Notes under the pieces: generated by a model
Told to the model about the DNA's origin: nothing
Seen by the model: only the letters and a program-made list of their open reading frames with translations
Databases searched by the model: none
Translations under genes and position numbers: made by a program
In this document: positions 53,273-61,731 of the stretch, piece by piece
How the letters are laid out: each line of letters starts with the position of its first letter
Position numbering within the stretch: position 1 is the first letter of the stretch
Assembly (NCBI GenBank): GCA_021496505.1
Contig: CP053031.1
Location: 3,216,001 to 3,280,000, forward strand
Length of the DNA stretch: 64,000 nucleotides
Source of the DNA: Thermoleophilia bacterium SCSIO 60948
GTDB taxonomy: Bacteria; Actinomycetota; Thermoleophilia; Solirubrobacterales; 70-9
Direction of reading: 5' to 3'

Positions 53273-54181
53273 CTACCCCCTGGCCCTGTCGCCGCCGGAC
53301 GTCGCCGCTGTCGCCCCGAGCCAGTCCAAGGGGCGATCCGGGGCCTGGAAGTCGGTGAAGATCGGCGCGAAGGGACCGTGTCGCTGGAGGTCCTCGAGCA
53401 GGCACAGGGAGATCGCGACCTCGGGCGTGCGGGCGAGCTCGGGGTCGGTCGCACACAGGGCGATGGCGGTGTCGCGGCGGCGCTCGAGCACGGCCCGCGA
53501 GGCGCCGGCGAGCACGCAGAGAACCGGCGGCAAGGCCGGGTACCAGGTGCGCCAGAGCGGCTCGCCGTGCTCGTCACGGGCGCGGTGAAGCTGGGCGTAG
53601 CGGGCGAGACCGCGGGCGAGCCGGTCGACGGGAAGGGTCGCGCGGTCGAGCTCGAGCAAGCGCTGCTCGAGCACGACCTCCTCCTCGGCGACGAGCAGGT
53701 AGCTGAGCAGCGCGTCGGCGACGAACTGGCGGCGGCGCTTGCCGCGGCCGCGGGTGAGCGGGTGGGCGACCTCGTGGCGCCAGGAGAGGGGGCCGAACTC
53801 GTCGCCGCGCTCGCGGGCTTGTTCGAGGAAGCAGATCGCTGTGTCGTTGACCGCGAGGGTGTGGGCGTGGAGCTGACCGGCGGCGTCGGCGGCGCTCAGC
53901 AGCTTCGGTGGCCGGTCGAGCACACCGGCGCTGGAGGCACGCTCGGCGCCGTGGCCGGTGATGAACCAGAGGCGTCGCCGCCCGCCCGGGGCGTGGACGT
54001 GATCGAGCAGCCCGGCGCCGGCGAGGCGGCCGAGCACCCGCTGGGCCCAGCGCTCGCCGCGGCCGGGAAGGTGGATCGCTTGGACCTGCGCGGTGGTCAG
54101 GAGGCGGTGCTGGGCGACGCTCGCCAGCACCTCGAGGGCGTTCTCCGGCAGGCCGCCGGCGGCGCGGTGGCGCTCGCTCAC
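53273..54181 (-). CDS. Replication-relaxation family protein
   Basis: A 302-residue protein of the Replic_Relax type, common in actinobacterial plasmids and ICEs. The N-terminal winged helix reads ALEVLASVAQHRLLTTAQVQAIHL; then RVLGRLAGAGLLDHVH, LWFITGHGAE and AHTLAVNDTAICFLEQA. Its biochemical role is unproven; it may replace or assist a relaxase. The GTG at 54181 overlaps the coupling-ATPase stop by 4 bases (GTGA). Its TAG stop is in frame with the methyltransferase behind it. Confidence 0.8.
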   Translation of the reverse strand: MSERHRAAGGLPENALEVLASVAQHRLLTTAQVQAIHLPGRGERWAQRVLGRLAGAGLLDHVHAPGGRRRLWFITGHGAERASSAGVLDRPPKLLSAADAAGQLHAHTLAVNDTAICFLEQARERGDEFGPLSWRHEVAHPLTRGRGKRRRQFVADALLSYLLVAEEEVVLEQRLLELDRATLPVDRLARGLARYAQLHRARDEHGEPLWRTWYPALPPVLCVLAGASRAVLERRRDTAIALCATDPELARTPEVAISLCLLEDLQRHGPFAPIFTDFQAPDRPLDWLGATAATSGGDRARG

Positions 54182-56784
54182 CGGTCGCCGCCCTTCGTCC
54201 GCACCCGCAAGCCGCCGCGGCGGCTCGGCGCCGGCGCCTCCCTGTCTGGCGCCGGGCTGCCGGATGACCTGCGGTGCTCGCCGAGCGCCTGCTTGATCCG
54301 CTCGTCGAGCGTCTCGAGGTGGGCGAGCGCGTCGGCGGCTGGCCGCCTTGAAGAGGTGCGGTCGACAGCCCGCTCGAGCTCGGCGAGGTCGCCGGGGTCG
54401 GGGTCTCCGATCAGATCCTCGACCCGCATCCCTCTCAGGGCGAAGGGCTTTGAGAGCGCGCCGCGGTGGGTGACCTGGCAGAGGAACCGGTAGCGCGGAA
54501 GCCGGGCGACAGCCGCCGGCTCGAGATCGCCGGCCCACTCCTTGGCGATCAGCCCGGCGGCCTTGGCGTTGAGGGCGGTGGTCAGCAGGTGGGAGCGGTT
54601 GGTGGTGACCGCGTTCAGCGTCTGGGCGGTGAGCCGCTCGGGGTTCTGGTTGAGCAGGAACGCCCGCACCCCGTACTTCGCGGTCTGCTCGAGCAGCGCG
54701 GCGAGGTTCCCCGAGGAGGCGCCGTCGTAGGTCTGGACCTCGTCGAGGAAAACCCAGAACGGAGTCCGCTCCGCGGGCGGCAGCTCCGCCCGTCCCTTGG
54801 CGGCGTGCAGGAGGTCGAAGACGAGCAGGTTGGCGACCAGGCGGTCGCGGGTGCCGCCGGAGCCGGGACAGGCGAGCACGATCTGGCGGCGGTCCATGGC
54901 CTCGCGGATCCGGTAGCTCGATTCGCTCTGGCCGAGCAGGGCGGTGATCGCGGTCGAGGCGCGCAGTCGGTCGATCAGGTTGGTGACCGGGGTGATCGCC
55001 TCCTCGGCGAGGCGGGGGAAACGATCGAGCCAGAACGCTTGGGAGGCGGCGGGCAGGACCGGCAGGCAGGCGCGGCGCCAGTCCTCGTCGGAGAGCAGGG
55101 TCGGCAGCTGGAAGACCGTCGGGCAGAGCTCGGGCGGGACCGACCGGGCGACGTGGGCGAGCGCCTGGGCGGCCTGGGTGGTGATGTTGATCGCGCGGGT
55201 GTTTCGCTCATCCCAGCGAAGCGCCGATGCGAAGGCGTCGACGACCGCCTCGACCCGTCCCTCGGCGTCGCCGCGGAGCTCGAAGAGGTTCCAGGCCGGC
55301 TGGCGCTCGCGCGCGCCAGGACCAGCGAGGTCGATCTCGATCACCCGCTCGCGCAGCCCCGGCTCGTTGAGGTGGCGCTTGATCCTCGCGACGGCGTCCT
55401 CGTGGGGGTCGAGGAAGAGGCCGCCGTGACCGGAGCGGGCGAGGTGGAGGAACTGGGCGACGGCGAGCTCGGTCTTGCCGTAGCGCGAGCGCCCGGCGCA
55501 GTAGGAGAAGAACGTGTCGGCGACCCGGACGCCGACGACCCGCTCTCCCTGCTCGCCCGCGATCCGCCCGAGCGGAATCTGGTCGGGCTCGCCGGTGAAA
55601 GCCGGCAGGTCCGGTGGCGCCGCGACCAGCGCCCCGGACCGCAGCACGTTCTCGGCCAGGCAGTGGACGGTGGGCGGCTTGAGGAACCCAGCGACCTCGC
55701 GGGCGCTGACGACGCTGCGCCGGGCGGGCCGGAAGTGACCGGTGCGGAGGCGCCGGTCGAAGCGGCGGCGACGAAGCGGCAGGTCGGAGCCAGCGAAGCC
55801 GAGGCCCGGGAGCGGGACGCCGCTGACACGCAGCCAGTTGCGATCCGTGAGCTGCTCGAAGGCGGCGAGCAGGCGCGGCAAGCTCGCCTTCGCAGCGGCG
55901 CGGGTGCGTGCCTCGCAGCGCACGAGCACCTGGAGTGCGAACAGAGGGCCGGAGTCCTTGAGCTTGGCGTCGAGGGCGCGGGTGGCCGCGCGGCGCTCGG
56001 CGAGCTCGTCGGGCTCAGCCTTGCGCGAGCGCTGATCGGGCAGCTGCAGTAGCGGCAGCGGCTGCTCGCCGTACTCGCGGCGGGCCTCGCGAAGGAGCCG
56101 GCGGCGAAGCCGCCGGCTCTCGCCACCACCGGCAGGCAGCAGATCGACGCAGACGGTCGCGCGCTCGCAGGCGGGGTCGAGGTCCCCGACCGCCGCGGCA
56201 TAGGACTGCAGCGGGTCGGGCTCGAGCGCGATGCGGGCGAGCGGCTCGACGCTCGCGCGCGCGAGGACAAGCTCGGCCCGGGCGGCCGCCGGGCGTGCGC
56301 ACTGGCCAGGCGAGTCGGGCTGGCGCAGCTCGATGCCCTCGAAGGAGCGAAGCGCGGAGCGCAGGATTCCCTCGGCCCGGGCCGGCACCTCGAGCAGGTA
56401 GAGGAGCTGGCCCTCTGGGTTTGTTTCGAGCTGTATCCGGACGGCACTCGCGCGCCGGTCGAGCCAGCCGCGGACGCTGCGACGCACCCGGCTCAGCTGG
56501 GCGGCGAAGCGCAGGATGCTCTCGGGCGAGGGATCGAACTCATCCGCCGGGACGACGAGCAGCGTCACCCGAGTGCGGAGCGCCAGCCGCGTGGCGACCG
56601 TCCGGATTAGGACCAGAGCGCCGGCTAGCAGAGCGACGACACCTGCCGCCGGGATAAGCGATGCGAGATCTCGAGCGAGGGCTTCGGCTCTGAGCTGTGA
56701 GATGAGCTGCCAGCCGAGCAGTCCGATCAGCGCTGCGATCACCGCCAGCGCCAGCGCGGGGTCGTCGCGCCGCGAGCGCTTCAC
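54178..56784 (-). CDS. Coupling-protein-like ATPase (VirD4/TraG/HerA type)
   Basis: An 868-residue ATPase with two N-terminal membrane helices (about residues 11-27 and 44-63). The motor domain has Walker A CAGRSRYGKTELAVAQF and Walker B TPFWVFLDEVQTYDG, then the conserved FLLNQNPERLTAQTLNAV. It should couple the transferred DNA to the secretion channel. The GTG at 56784 overlaps the stop of the 55-residue ORF (GTGA). Confidence 0.88.
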   Translation of the reverse strand: MKRSRRDDPALALAVIAALIGLLGWQLISQLRAEALARDLASLIPAAGVVALLAGALVLIRTVATRLALRTRVTLLVVPADEFDPSPESILRFAAQLSRVRRSVRGWLDRRASAVRIQLETNPEGQLLYLLEVPARAEGILRSALRSFEGIELRQPDSPGQCARPAAARAELVLARASVEPLARIALEPDPLQSYAAAVGDLDPACERATVCVDLLPAGGGESRRLRRRLLREARREYGEQPLPLLQLPDQRSRKAEPDELAERRAATRALDAKLKDSGPLFALQVLVRCEARTRAAAKASLPRLLAAFEQLTDRNWLRVSGVPLPGLGFAGSDLPLRRRRFDRRLRTGHFRPARRSVVSAREVAGFLKPPTVHCLAENVLRSGALVAAPPDLPAFTGEPDQIPLGRIAGEQGERVVGVRVADTFFSYCAGRSRYGKTELAVAQFLHLARSGHGGLFLDPHEDAVARIKRHLNEPGLRERVIEIDLAGPGARERQPAWNLFELRGDAEGRVEAVVDAFASALRWDERNTRAINITTQAAQALAHVARSVPPELCPTVFQLPTLLSDEDWRRACLPVLPAASQAFWLDRFPRLAEEAITPVTNLIDRLRASTAITALLGQSESSYRIREAMDRRQIVLACPGSGGTRDRLVANLLVFDLLHAAKGRAELPPAERTPFWVFLDEVQTYDGASSGNLAALLEQTAKYGVRAFLLNQNPERLTAQTLNAVTTNRSHLLTTALNAKAAGLIAKEWAGDLEPAAVARLPRYRFLCQVTHRGALSKPFALRGMRVEDLIGDPDPGDLAELERAVDRTSSRRPAADALAHLETLDERIKQALGEHRRSSGSPAPDREAPAPSRRGGLRVRTKGGDR

Positions 56785-56948
56785 GTTCCAAACTCCTGGT
56801 CACCTAGAGACGTCGGCAGCGCCGAAGGGGCGGAACCGCCGGTGGAGAGCGCGAAAGCCGGCCGCCGGCGAGAGATCGGGGCGACCTGCGATCCGACCGC
56901 CGACCCGACCCGCAGTCCGACCGCCAGGGCCGCCGCCATCTCGCTCAT
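56781..56948 (-). CDS. Small 55-residue protein in the transfer operon
   Basis: Starts MSEMAAALAVGLRVGSAVGS. The ATG overlaps the ParA-like stop (ATGA) and its stop overlaps the coupling-ATPase start (GTGA), filling an otherwise empty 160-base gap. The first 20 residues are mildly hydrophobic, possibly membrane-associated; the rest is Ser/Pro-rich. No family recognised. The double overlap is the main evidence that it is translated. Confidence 0.55.
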   Translation of the reverse strand: MSEMAAALAVGLRVGSAVGSQVAPISRRRPAFALSTGGSAPSALPTSLGDQEFGT

Positions 56949-57886
56949 CGCAGGCCCTCGGCCACGGCCAGCCCCAGCCGGCTGATCGCCATCCGGGACT
57001 CGCGGCGCAGCCCGGCGGGCGCGAGGGCACCGGCGTCGAGCATCGCCCGCAGCTCCGGGTCGTAGGGGATCGCGACCCGCGCCGCGACCTCGTGGCGGCG
57101 GAAGGCCGCCTCGATGACCTGGCGGTCGACGGCGCCGCTCGCGGGCGCCTGATTGAGCACGACGGTGGCCCGCTCCCCGGCGCGCGTGGCGCGCAGGTCG
57201 TCGAGCGCCGCGAGGACTCGCTCGGCGGTGACCCACTCGAGCGTCGAGACCAGCACCATCTGGTCGGAGCGCTCGAGCGCGAGGCGCGCGAGCGGGTCGG
57301 TCAGCCCTGTGCCGAGGTCGAGCAGAACGACCTCGTAGAAGCGGTCGAGCAGCGAGAGCAGGCGGCCGTAGTGCTCCGTGGTGAGGTCGGACATCGCGCG
57401 CGGGTCGCCGGGCGCGGCCAGCACGTGAAGGCCCGAGGGAAGCGGCGAGATGAACGGCCGCAGCGCGCCCGCGTGCTCGACCTCGCTGGCTTGCTCGAGC
57501 AGGTCGGCGAGCGAGCGCTCGGAGCGGACGCGGTCGGGGGCGAGCAGCCCAAGGGTCCCGTAGTCGGGGTTCGCGTCGAGGGCGACGCAGCGCAGCCGGA
57601 CGCTGCGTGCGAGCACCTCGCCGGCGAGCAGGGTGCAGGTCGTCTTGCCGACGCCGCCCTTCGGCGAGACGACCGCGACGTGGTTCGGCCGGCTCAGCCG
57701 GGTGGCGGTAGCGGCGAGGCGGCGCTCTAGCAGCTGCTCCTCGCGCTCGCCGCGGCTCTGAAGCAGGGCCCGGAGGCGCCTCCACCAGCGGACCTGGACG
57801 CGGCTCGGCTCGAGCCGGTCGCCCGCGAGGCGCGGACCGTAGAGATCGCCGCGCTCGAGCCCCGCGGGGCGGTGCTGCTTAGGCAC
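56945..57886 (-). CDS. ParA/MinD-like ATPase
   Basis: A 313-residue ATPase with deviant Walker A VSPKGGVGKTTCTLL after a 75-residue basic N-terminus, then VALDANPDYGTLG and VVLLDLGTGL. In conjugative elements such proteins partition the excised circle or place the secretion machine. The GTG at 57886 overlaps the hydrolase stop by 8 bases; a longer frame upstream is not conserved. Confidence 0.88.
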   Translation of the reverse strand: MPKQHRPAGLERGDLYGPRLAGDRLEPSRVQVRWWRRLRALLQSRGEREEQLLERRLAATATRLSRPNHVAVVSPKGGVGKTTCTLLAGEVLARSVRLRCVALDANPDYGTLGLLAPDRVRSERSLADLLEQASEVEHAGALRPFISPLPSGLHVLAAPGDPRAMSDLTTEHYGRLLSLLDRFYEVVLLDLGTGLTDPLARLALERSDQMVLVSTLEWVTAERVLAALDDLRATRAGERATVVLNQAPASGAVDRQVIEAAFRRHEVAARVAIPYDPELRAMLDAGALAPAGLRRESRMAISRLGLAVAEGLR

Positions 57887-59132
57887 GGGTCCGGCCCTCC
57901 TGGGCGTTGTCGCCCGACCCGCCCGCCGGGGAGGCGAGCACGTCGATCCACTCCGGCGCGGTGTAGCCGTAGCGGGCAGCGTTGTCAGGCTGGCCCGGCG
58001 AGGCCGAGGTCTGCCAGGAGATGTGGATGTGCGGCCCGCCCGTGCACGGCACGCAGCTGCTCGGGTCGCCGTGGCTGGGGAAATTGTTGTAGCCGATGAA
58101 CCGAAACGGCGGGTCGGCGCACGACGGGGCGACACCGCTCGCCGCGCACGACTCCGACCAGCCCAGCGCCCGTGCCAATCGGAGGGTCCGCGACCAGTTG
58201 CCGTCCTTGGGGACGGCGTCGATCGCGGCGCCGAGTGGGTGCTCGCCGTCGGGGGCGTGGCCGAGGCCGTAGCAGTCGGTGACGAGGATCCCGTAGCGGC
58301 GGGCGAGGTAGACGACGTCGGGCACGACCCGCGCGTCGCAGCTCTCCGCGGTGCCGGGGGTGATGTCGGCGGGCAGTGGCCGCAGCCCCTGGGGCGACGT
58401 CGCGCGGCGGGCCTCGCCGAGCTGACCGGCGGGCGTGCCGGCGCTGCCGCACCCGCCGCTGGAGGCGAGCTGCGGCTGGGCCTGCTCGGGGTCGGTCGGC
58501 GCCGGGGCGCCTGAGCCCTGGAAGCCGTACTGGACGGCGCGGGCCATCACCTCGTCGGCGTAGGCGGCGACCGCGTCGCCGCAGGCGCCGTAGTAGCCGC
58601 AGGCCGCCTCGCGGTAGGCGGCGTAGGAGCCGCCGGTGGGTGGGGCGCCCTTGGCCTGGCGCAGGATCCGCGCCGCGGTGAAGATCGCGTCGGCGGGGTT
58701 GTTTACGTCGGTGTCCCCGTCGCGGTCGCCGTCGACCTTGTAGGTGACCCATATGTTGCCGCAGGCGCCGCCGACGCCGATCTGCATCGGCCCCGCGCAG
58801 CCTGAGGAGTTGACCCCGCCGCACGCGCCGTGGTTGCACTCCTGGGCGCCGATCGAGGCGAGGAAGGCCCAGTCGATGTCGAACCGCCGCCCGGCCGCCT
58901 GGTAGATCCGAAGCCGCGCCGGCGGGATCTCCGCCTCGGCCGACCGCGACGCCGCGGGCTGGTCCGCGCCGCTCGACCCGCCGCCGAGGCAGCCGAGGTC
59001 GCCCCCGACGATCGCCGCCACCGTCCCCAGCAGCACGACCAGCAGCGATACCCCGGCTCCCACTCCGACGCCGAGCAGCGCCGCGAGCTTGCGCCCGCGG
59101 CGCGGCCGGGACTCAGCCGCCGCCGCGCTCAA
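57879..59132 (-). CDS. Peptidoglycan hydrolase: lytic transglycosylase-like plus C-terminal peptidase-like domain
   Basis: A 417-residue protein. One membrane helix (about 18-42) is followed by a transglycosylase-like domain (DWAFLASIGAQECNHG with the catalytic Glu; SSGCAGPMQIGVGG) that holds a calcium-loop-like DGDRDGDTDVNNPADAI, and a C-terminal domain (about 245-370) with EHPLGAAIDAVPKDGNWSR and GPHIHISWQ, as in M15-type or LAS peptidases. It should cut the wall for the secretion channel. TTG start, coupled as TTGA to the upstream gene. Confidence 0.83.
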   Translation of the reverse strand: MSAAAAESRPRRGRKLAALLGVGVGAGVSLLVVLLGTVAAIVGGDLGCLGGGSSGADQPAASRSAEAEIPPARLRIYQAAGRRFDIDWAFLASIGAQECNHGACGGVNSSGCAGPMQIGVGGACGNIWVTYKVDGDRDGDTDVNNPADAIFTAARILRQAKGAPPTGGSYAAYREAACGYYGACGDAVAAYADEVMARAVQYGFQGSGAPAPTDPEQAQPQLASSGGCGSAGTPAGQLGEARRATSPQGLRPLPADITPGTAESCDARVVPDVVYLARRYGILVTDCYGLGHAPDGEHPLGAAIDAVPKDGNWSRTLRLARALGWSESCAASGVAPSCADPPFRFIGYNNFPSHGDPSSCVPCTGGPHIHISWQTSASPGQPDNAARYGYTAPEWIDVLASPAGGSGDNAQEGRTRA

Positions 59133-59656
59133 TCGCTCCCCACCTCGACGACGATCCAGCGCCCGTCAATCGGGCGGACTTTCAGCGTGATCGTGTAGTG
59201 CGACACGCCGCCGTCGGCGACCTCGGCGGCGACCGAGATGGCTTGGCTACCGAGCCGCACGGACCGAACCTCGACCACCCGCGGGCGGCGGCGGCGCGCC
59301 GCCGGCGGCACCCTGGGGCGCGAGCGGACGATCTCCCGCCGCAACGCGGGAGCGGCCGCCTCGATCGCGCTTGGTCCGCGGCGGCCGTAGAGGAAGCTCA
59401 GGTAGCCAGGCAGGAAGCGGCGCGCCGCCTGCTCGGCCTCGGGCGGCACGGCCGGGGCCTCAGGTTCGGGCTCGGGCGGCCGTGTGGCCGGTGAGCTTGG
59501 CGGCGCAAGCGGCGGAGCGGGCGTCTCGTCACCGCGGCCAGCGGCGAGCAGGACCGCCGCGGTGATGACCAGCACGATCGTGGCCGCGACGAACAGCCGC
59601 GGGCGCTCCCGGTCGCCGATCGGCCGCTCGGCAAGCTCGCGCGCGCGTGAGATCAA
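59129..59656 (-). CDS. VirB8/TcpC-like transfer protein
   Basis: A 175-residue protein: short cytoplasmic start, one membrane helix (about 23-40), a Pro-rich spacer (about 45-75) and a C-terminal domain ending HYTITLKVRPIDGRWIVVEV, which resembles the NTF2-like fold of VirB8/TcpC. It would be a structural part of the transfer channel. The start is TTG at 59656, overlapping the upstream stop as TTGA. Confidence 0.6.
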   Translation of the reverse strand: MISRARELAERPIGDRERPRLFVAATIVLVITAAVLLAAGRGDETPAPPLAPPSSPATRPPEPEPEAPAVPPEAEQAARRFLPGYLSFLYGRRGPSAIEAAAPALRREIVRSRPRVPPAARRRRPRVVEVRSVRLGSQAISVAAEVADGGVSHYTITLKVRPIDGRWIVVEVGSD

Positions 59657-61731
59657 CGATCCTCCCGCGTCGGCTTGCCACGGTCGTCGGCGCCCGGTTC
59701 CGTGGGGGCGGGCGCGGTCCGCTCGCGCTCCTGGCGCAGGTCGGCGCTGAGCGCGCTCTCGCTCCCGCGCTGGCCGGGCGAGCGCTCGACCGACTGTCCG
59801 CCCCGGTCTGCGCGCTCGGGGCTGGGCGGCCTGTCCGGACGCTCCGGAGGGGGAGACGCCTGCTTGCCGGCGCCCGCCTCGCCAGAGCCTCGCTTGCTCG
59901 ATCGAGGCGCCCGCCCGGGGGCCTCCGGTGCCGAGCGACGCTCGCCTTCCTGGGCCGGCGGGCTCTCGCCGCGCCCCGGAGGAGGGGCGGGCGCCTGACC
60001 GGACTCGGACCGCTCCGAGGCGGCCCGTGTGTCCTGCCGGGCGGGCGCTGCCGAGCGTTCGTTGGTGGCGTCGGCCTCACTGGCCTGCGGCGCGACCGCG
60101 GCTGGCGGCATGACACCGCTGCTGGTGGCCGCCGTCGCTGGTCCCCGCCCGCTACCGCCGGGGCTGGTCCGTCGGCGCAGGGAGCGCAGCGGGCGGGTGG
60201 CGAGCTGGGAGCCGTAGTAGACCGAGGCGAGGCGACCGGTGCCTTCCTGGCGGGAGGAGCCGGGCCCGGCGGTGGCGGCCAGCAGGCGGTCGGCGAGCTG
60301 GTGGCGGTAGAGGAAGACCGACCAGAAGAAGAGGCCCTGGAGGCCGAAGGAGAGCAGCCAGCCGAGGTTGGCGCTGGCGCTTGCGAGCGCCCCGTTGACT
60401 GCGAGGACGACGGCGAGGATCAGCGAGTAGGCGGCCTTCCTGAGCAGGAAGCCGGCGATGCGCAAGAGCCAGGCGCGGAAGAAGTCGTGGCCGCGGCCGG
60501 GGATCACGCCGAGGATCAGCGCGACGGGCGCGAAGGCGAGCAGCAGGAGGAGCAGGACCTGGGCGAGGATCACCCCGATCGCTAGCGCGCCGAGCAGCAG
60601 GAAGGCGCCGAGCTCGCCGGCGAAGACGACAATCGCGATCAGCAGCCGCTGGTACTGGCCGCCCTCTTCCATCGCGTCGGCGGCGGGTTTGTCGGCGCCG
60701 TCGAGCGAGTAGCCCTCGTCCTGCTGCTCGTCGGGCAGCTCGCCGGTGTCGCCGTCGTTGATCGCCTCGTACTCGGCCTTGCGCTCCTCCGAGCCGGGCG
60801 CGTGCTCGAGGAAGCGGGCGGCGTACTTGTTGCGGTTCGAGATGCAGGTCTTGCCGTCGGCGGCGACCTGGTCCTCGCGCTCGAGCTGGGCGGCGAGCGC
60901 GGCGTCGCGGTCGGGGTCGCGCGAGAGCGGCCGGACGGCGACCGAGGTCGGCTCGTCGTCGGTGCCGTCGCCCTCGACGCAGTGCTCGCGCCCGCCGAAC
61001 TGGAGCACCGTCCATGGCTCGTAGACCAAGAGCTCGAAGAGCTGGTCGGAGGCGGCGCGCTTGGCGTCGTCCTCGCTCGAGAGCGTGCCCTCCTGGGAGA
61101 GGGTGAGGAAGGCGACCGACATGTCGTTGGTCCAGCGGGTCGCCTCGCCGATCGTGCGCTCGGGCTGGGTGACGAAGGCGAGCGCGAGGACGAGGTAGAG
61201 GAGCGAGAGCCCAAGCCGCCCGACGGTCTCGGTGTAGCGGCGCTGGACGAGCGCCCGCCACATCGCCCACATCCCCAAGATCACGATCGCGACGACGAGC
61301 CAGGGCTCGCCGAGCACGTCGGTGTAGAGCGCCCGGATCGCCTGCCCGACCGGCTCGAGCGCGCCAGCGCCGCCGGTGGCCTCCGAGCCGGTGACCAGGT
61401 CGAGCGAGAAGGCGAAGGTGAACAGGGTGATCAGCGCGTCGGCAAGGAACGCGGTCAGCTGCCAGAGCGAGTTGGCGAGGAAGTGGGCGATCATCGGAGG
61501 CACGCCCGAGACGTCGACGCCGCCGGTGAGCGATGCCTCGACGGCGTCGAAGTGCTCGTCGAGGGCGTAGTTGCCGAGCGGGTAGCGCTCGGCCAGCCCG
61601 TCGGGGACCTGCGAGGCGGGAGCGACGTTGCCGAACACGTCGCTACCCGCGCGCGCGACGGGTCCGAAGAGGAGGAGCAGCCCCAGCGCCCAGCCGCTCG
61701 CGCCCAGCAGGCGCCGCCAGCGGCCCCTCAA
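59653..61731 (-). CDS. VirB6/TrbL-like polytopic transfer protein
   Basis: A 692-residue protein. A signal-like helix (about 9-25) is followed by several membrane segments (LYTDVLGEPWLVVAIVILGMW, LLYLVLALAFV, GVILAQVLLLLLLAFAPVALI, GFLLRKAAYSLILAVVLAV). A large soluble loop (about 200-340) has two Cys. The last 190 residues are a disordered Pro/Ser/Arg/Glu-rich tail. It should form the channel in the membrane. The TTG at 61731 overlaps the VirB4 stop as TTGA; the longer frame lies in VirB4. Confidence 0.8.
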   Translation of the reverse strand: MRGRWRRLLGASGWALGLLLLFGPVARAGSDVFGNVAPASQVPDGLAERYPLGNYALDEHFDAVEASLTGGVDVSGVPPMIAHFLANSLWQLTAFLADALITLFTFAFSLDLVTGSEATGGAGALEPVGQAIRALYTDVLGEPWLVVAIVILGMWAMWRALVQRRYTETVGRLGLSLLYLVLALAFVTQPERTIGEATRWTNDMSVAFLTLSQEGTLSSEDDAKRAASDQLFELLVYEPWTVLQFGGREHCVEGDGTDDEPTSVAVRPLSRDPDRDAALAAQLEREDQVAADGKTCISNRNKYAARFLEHAPGSEERKAEYEAINDGDTGELPDEQQDEGYSLDGADKPAADAMEEGGQYQRLLIAIVVFAGELGAFLLLGALAIGVILAQVLLLLLLAFAPVALILGVIPGRGHDFFRAWLLRIAGFLLRKAAYSLILAVVLAVNGALASASANLGWLLSFGLQGLFFWSVFLYRHQLADRLLAATAGPGSSRQEGTGRLASVYYGSQLATRPLRSLRRRTSPGGSGRGPATAATSSGVMPPAAVAPQASEADATNERSAAPARQDTRAASERSESGQAPAPPPGRGESPPAQEGERRSAPEAPGRAPRSSKRGSGEAGAGKQASPPPERPDRPPSPERADRGGQSVERSPGQRGSESALSADLRQERERTAPAPTEPGADDRGKPTREDR

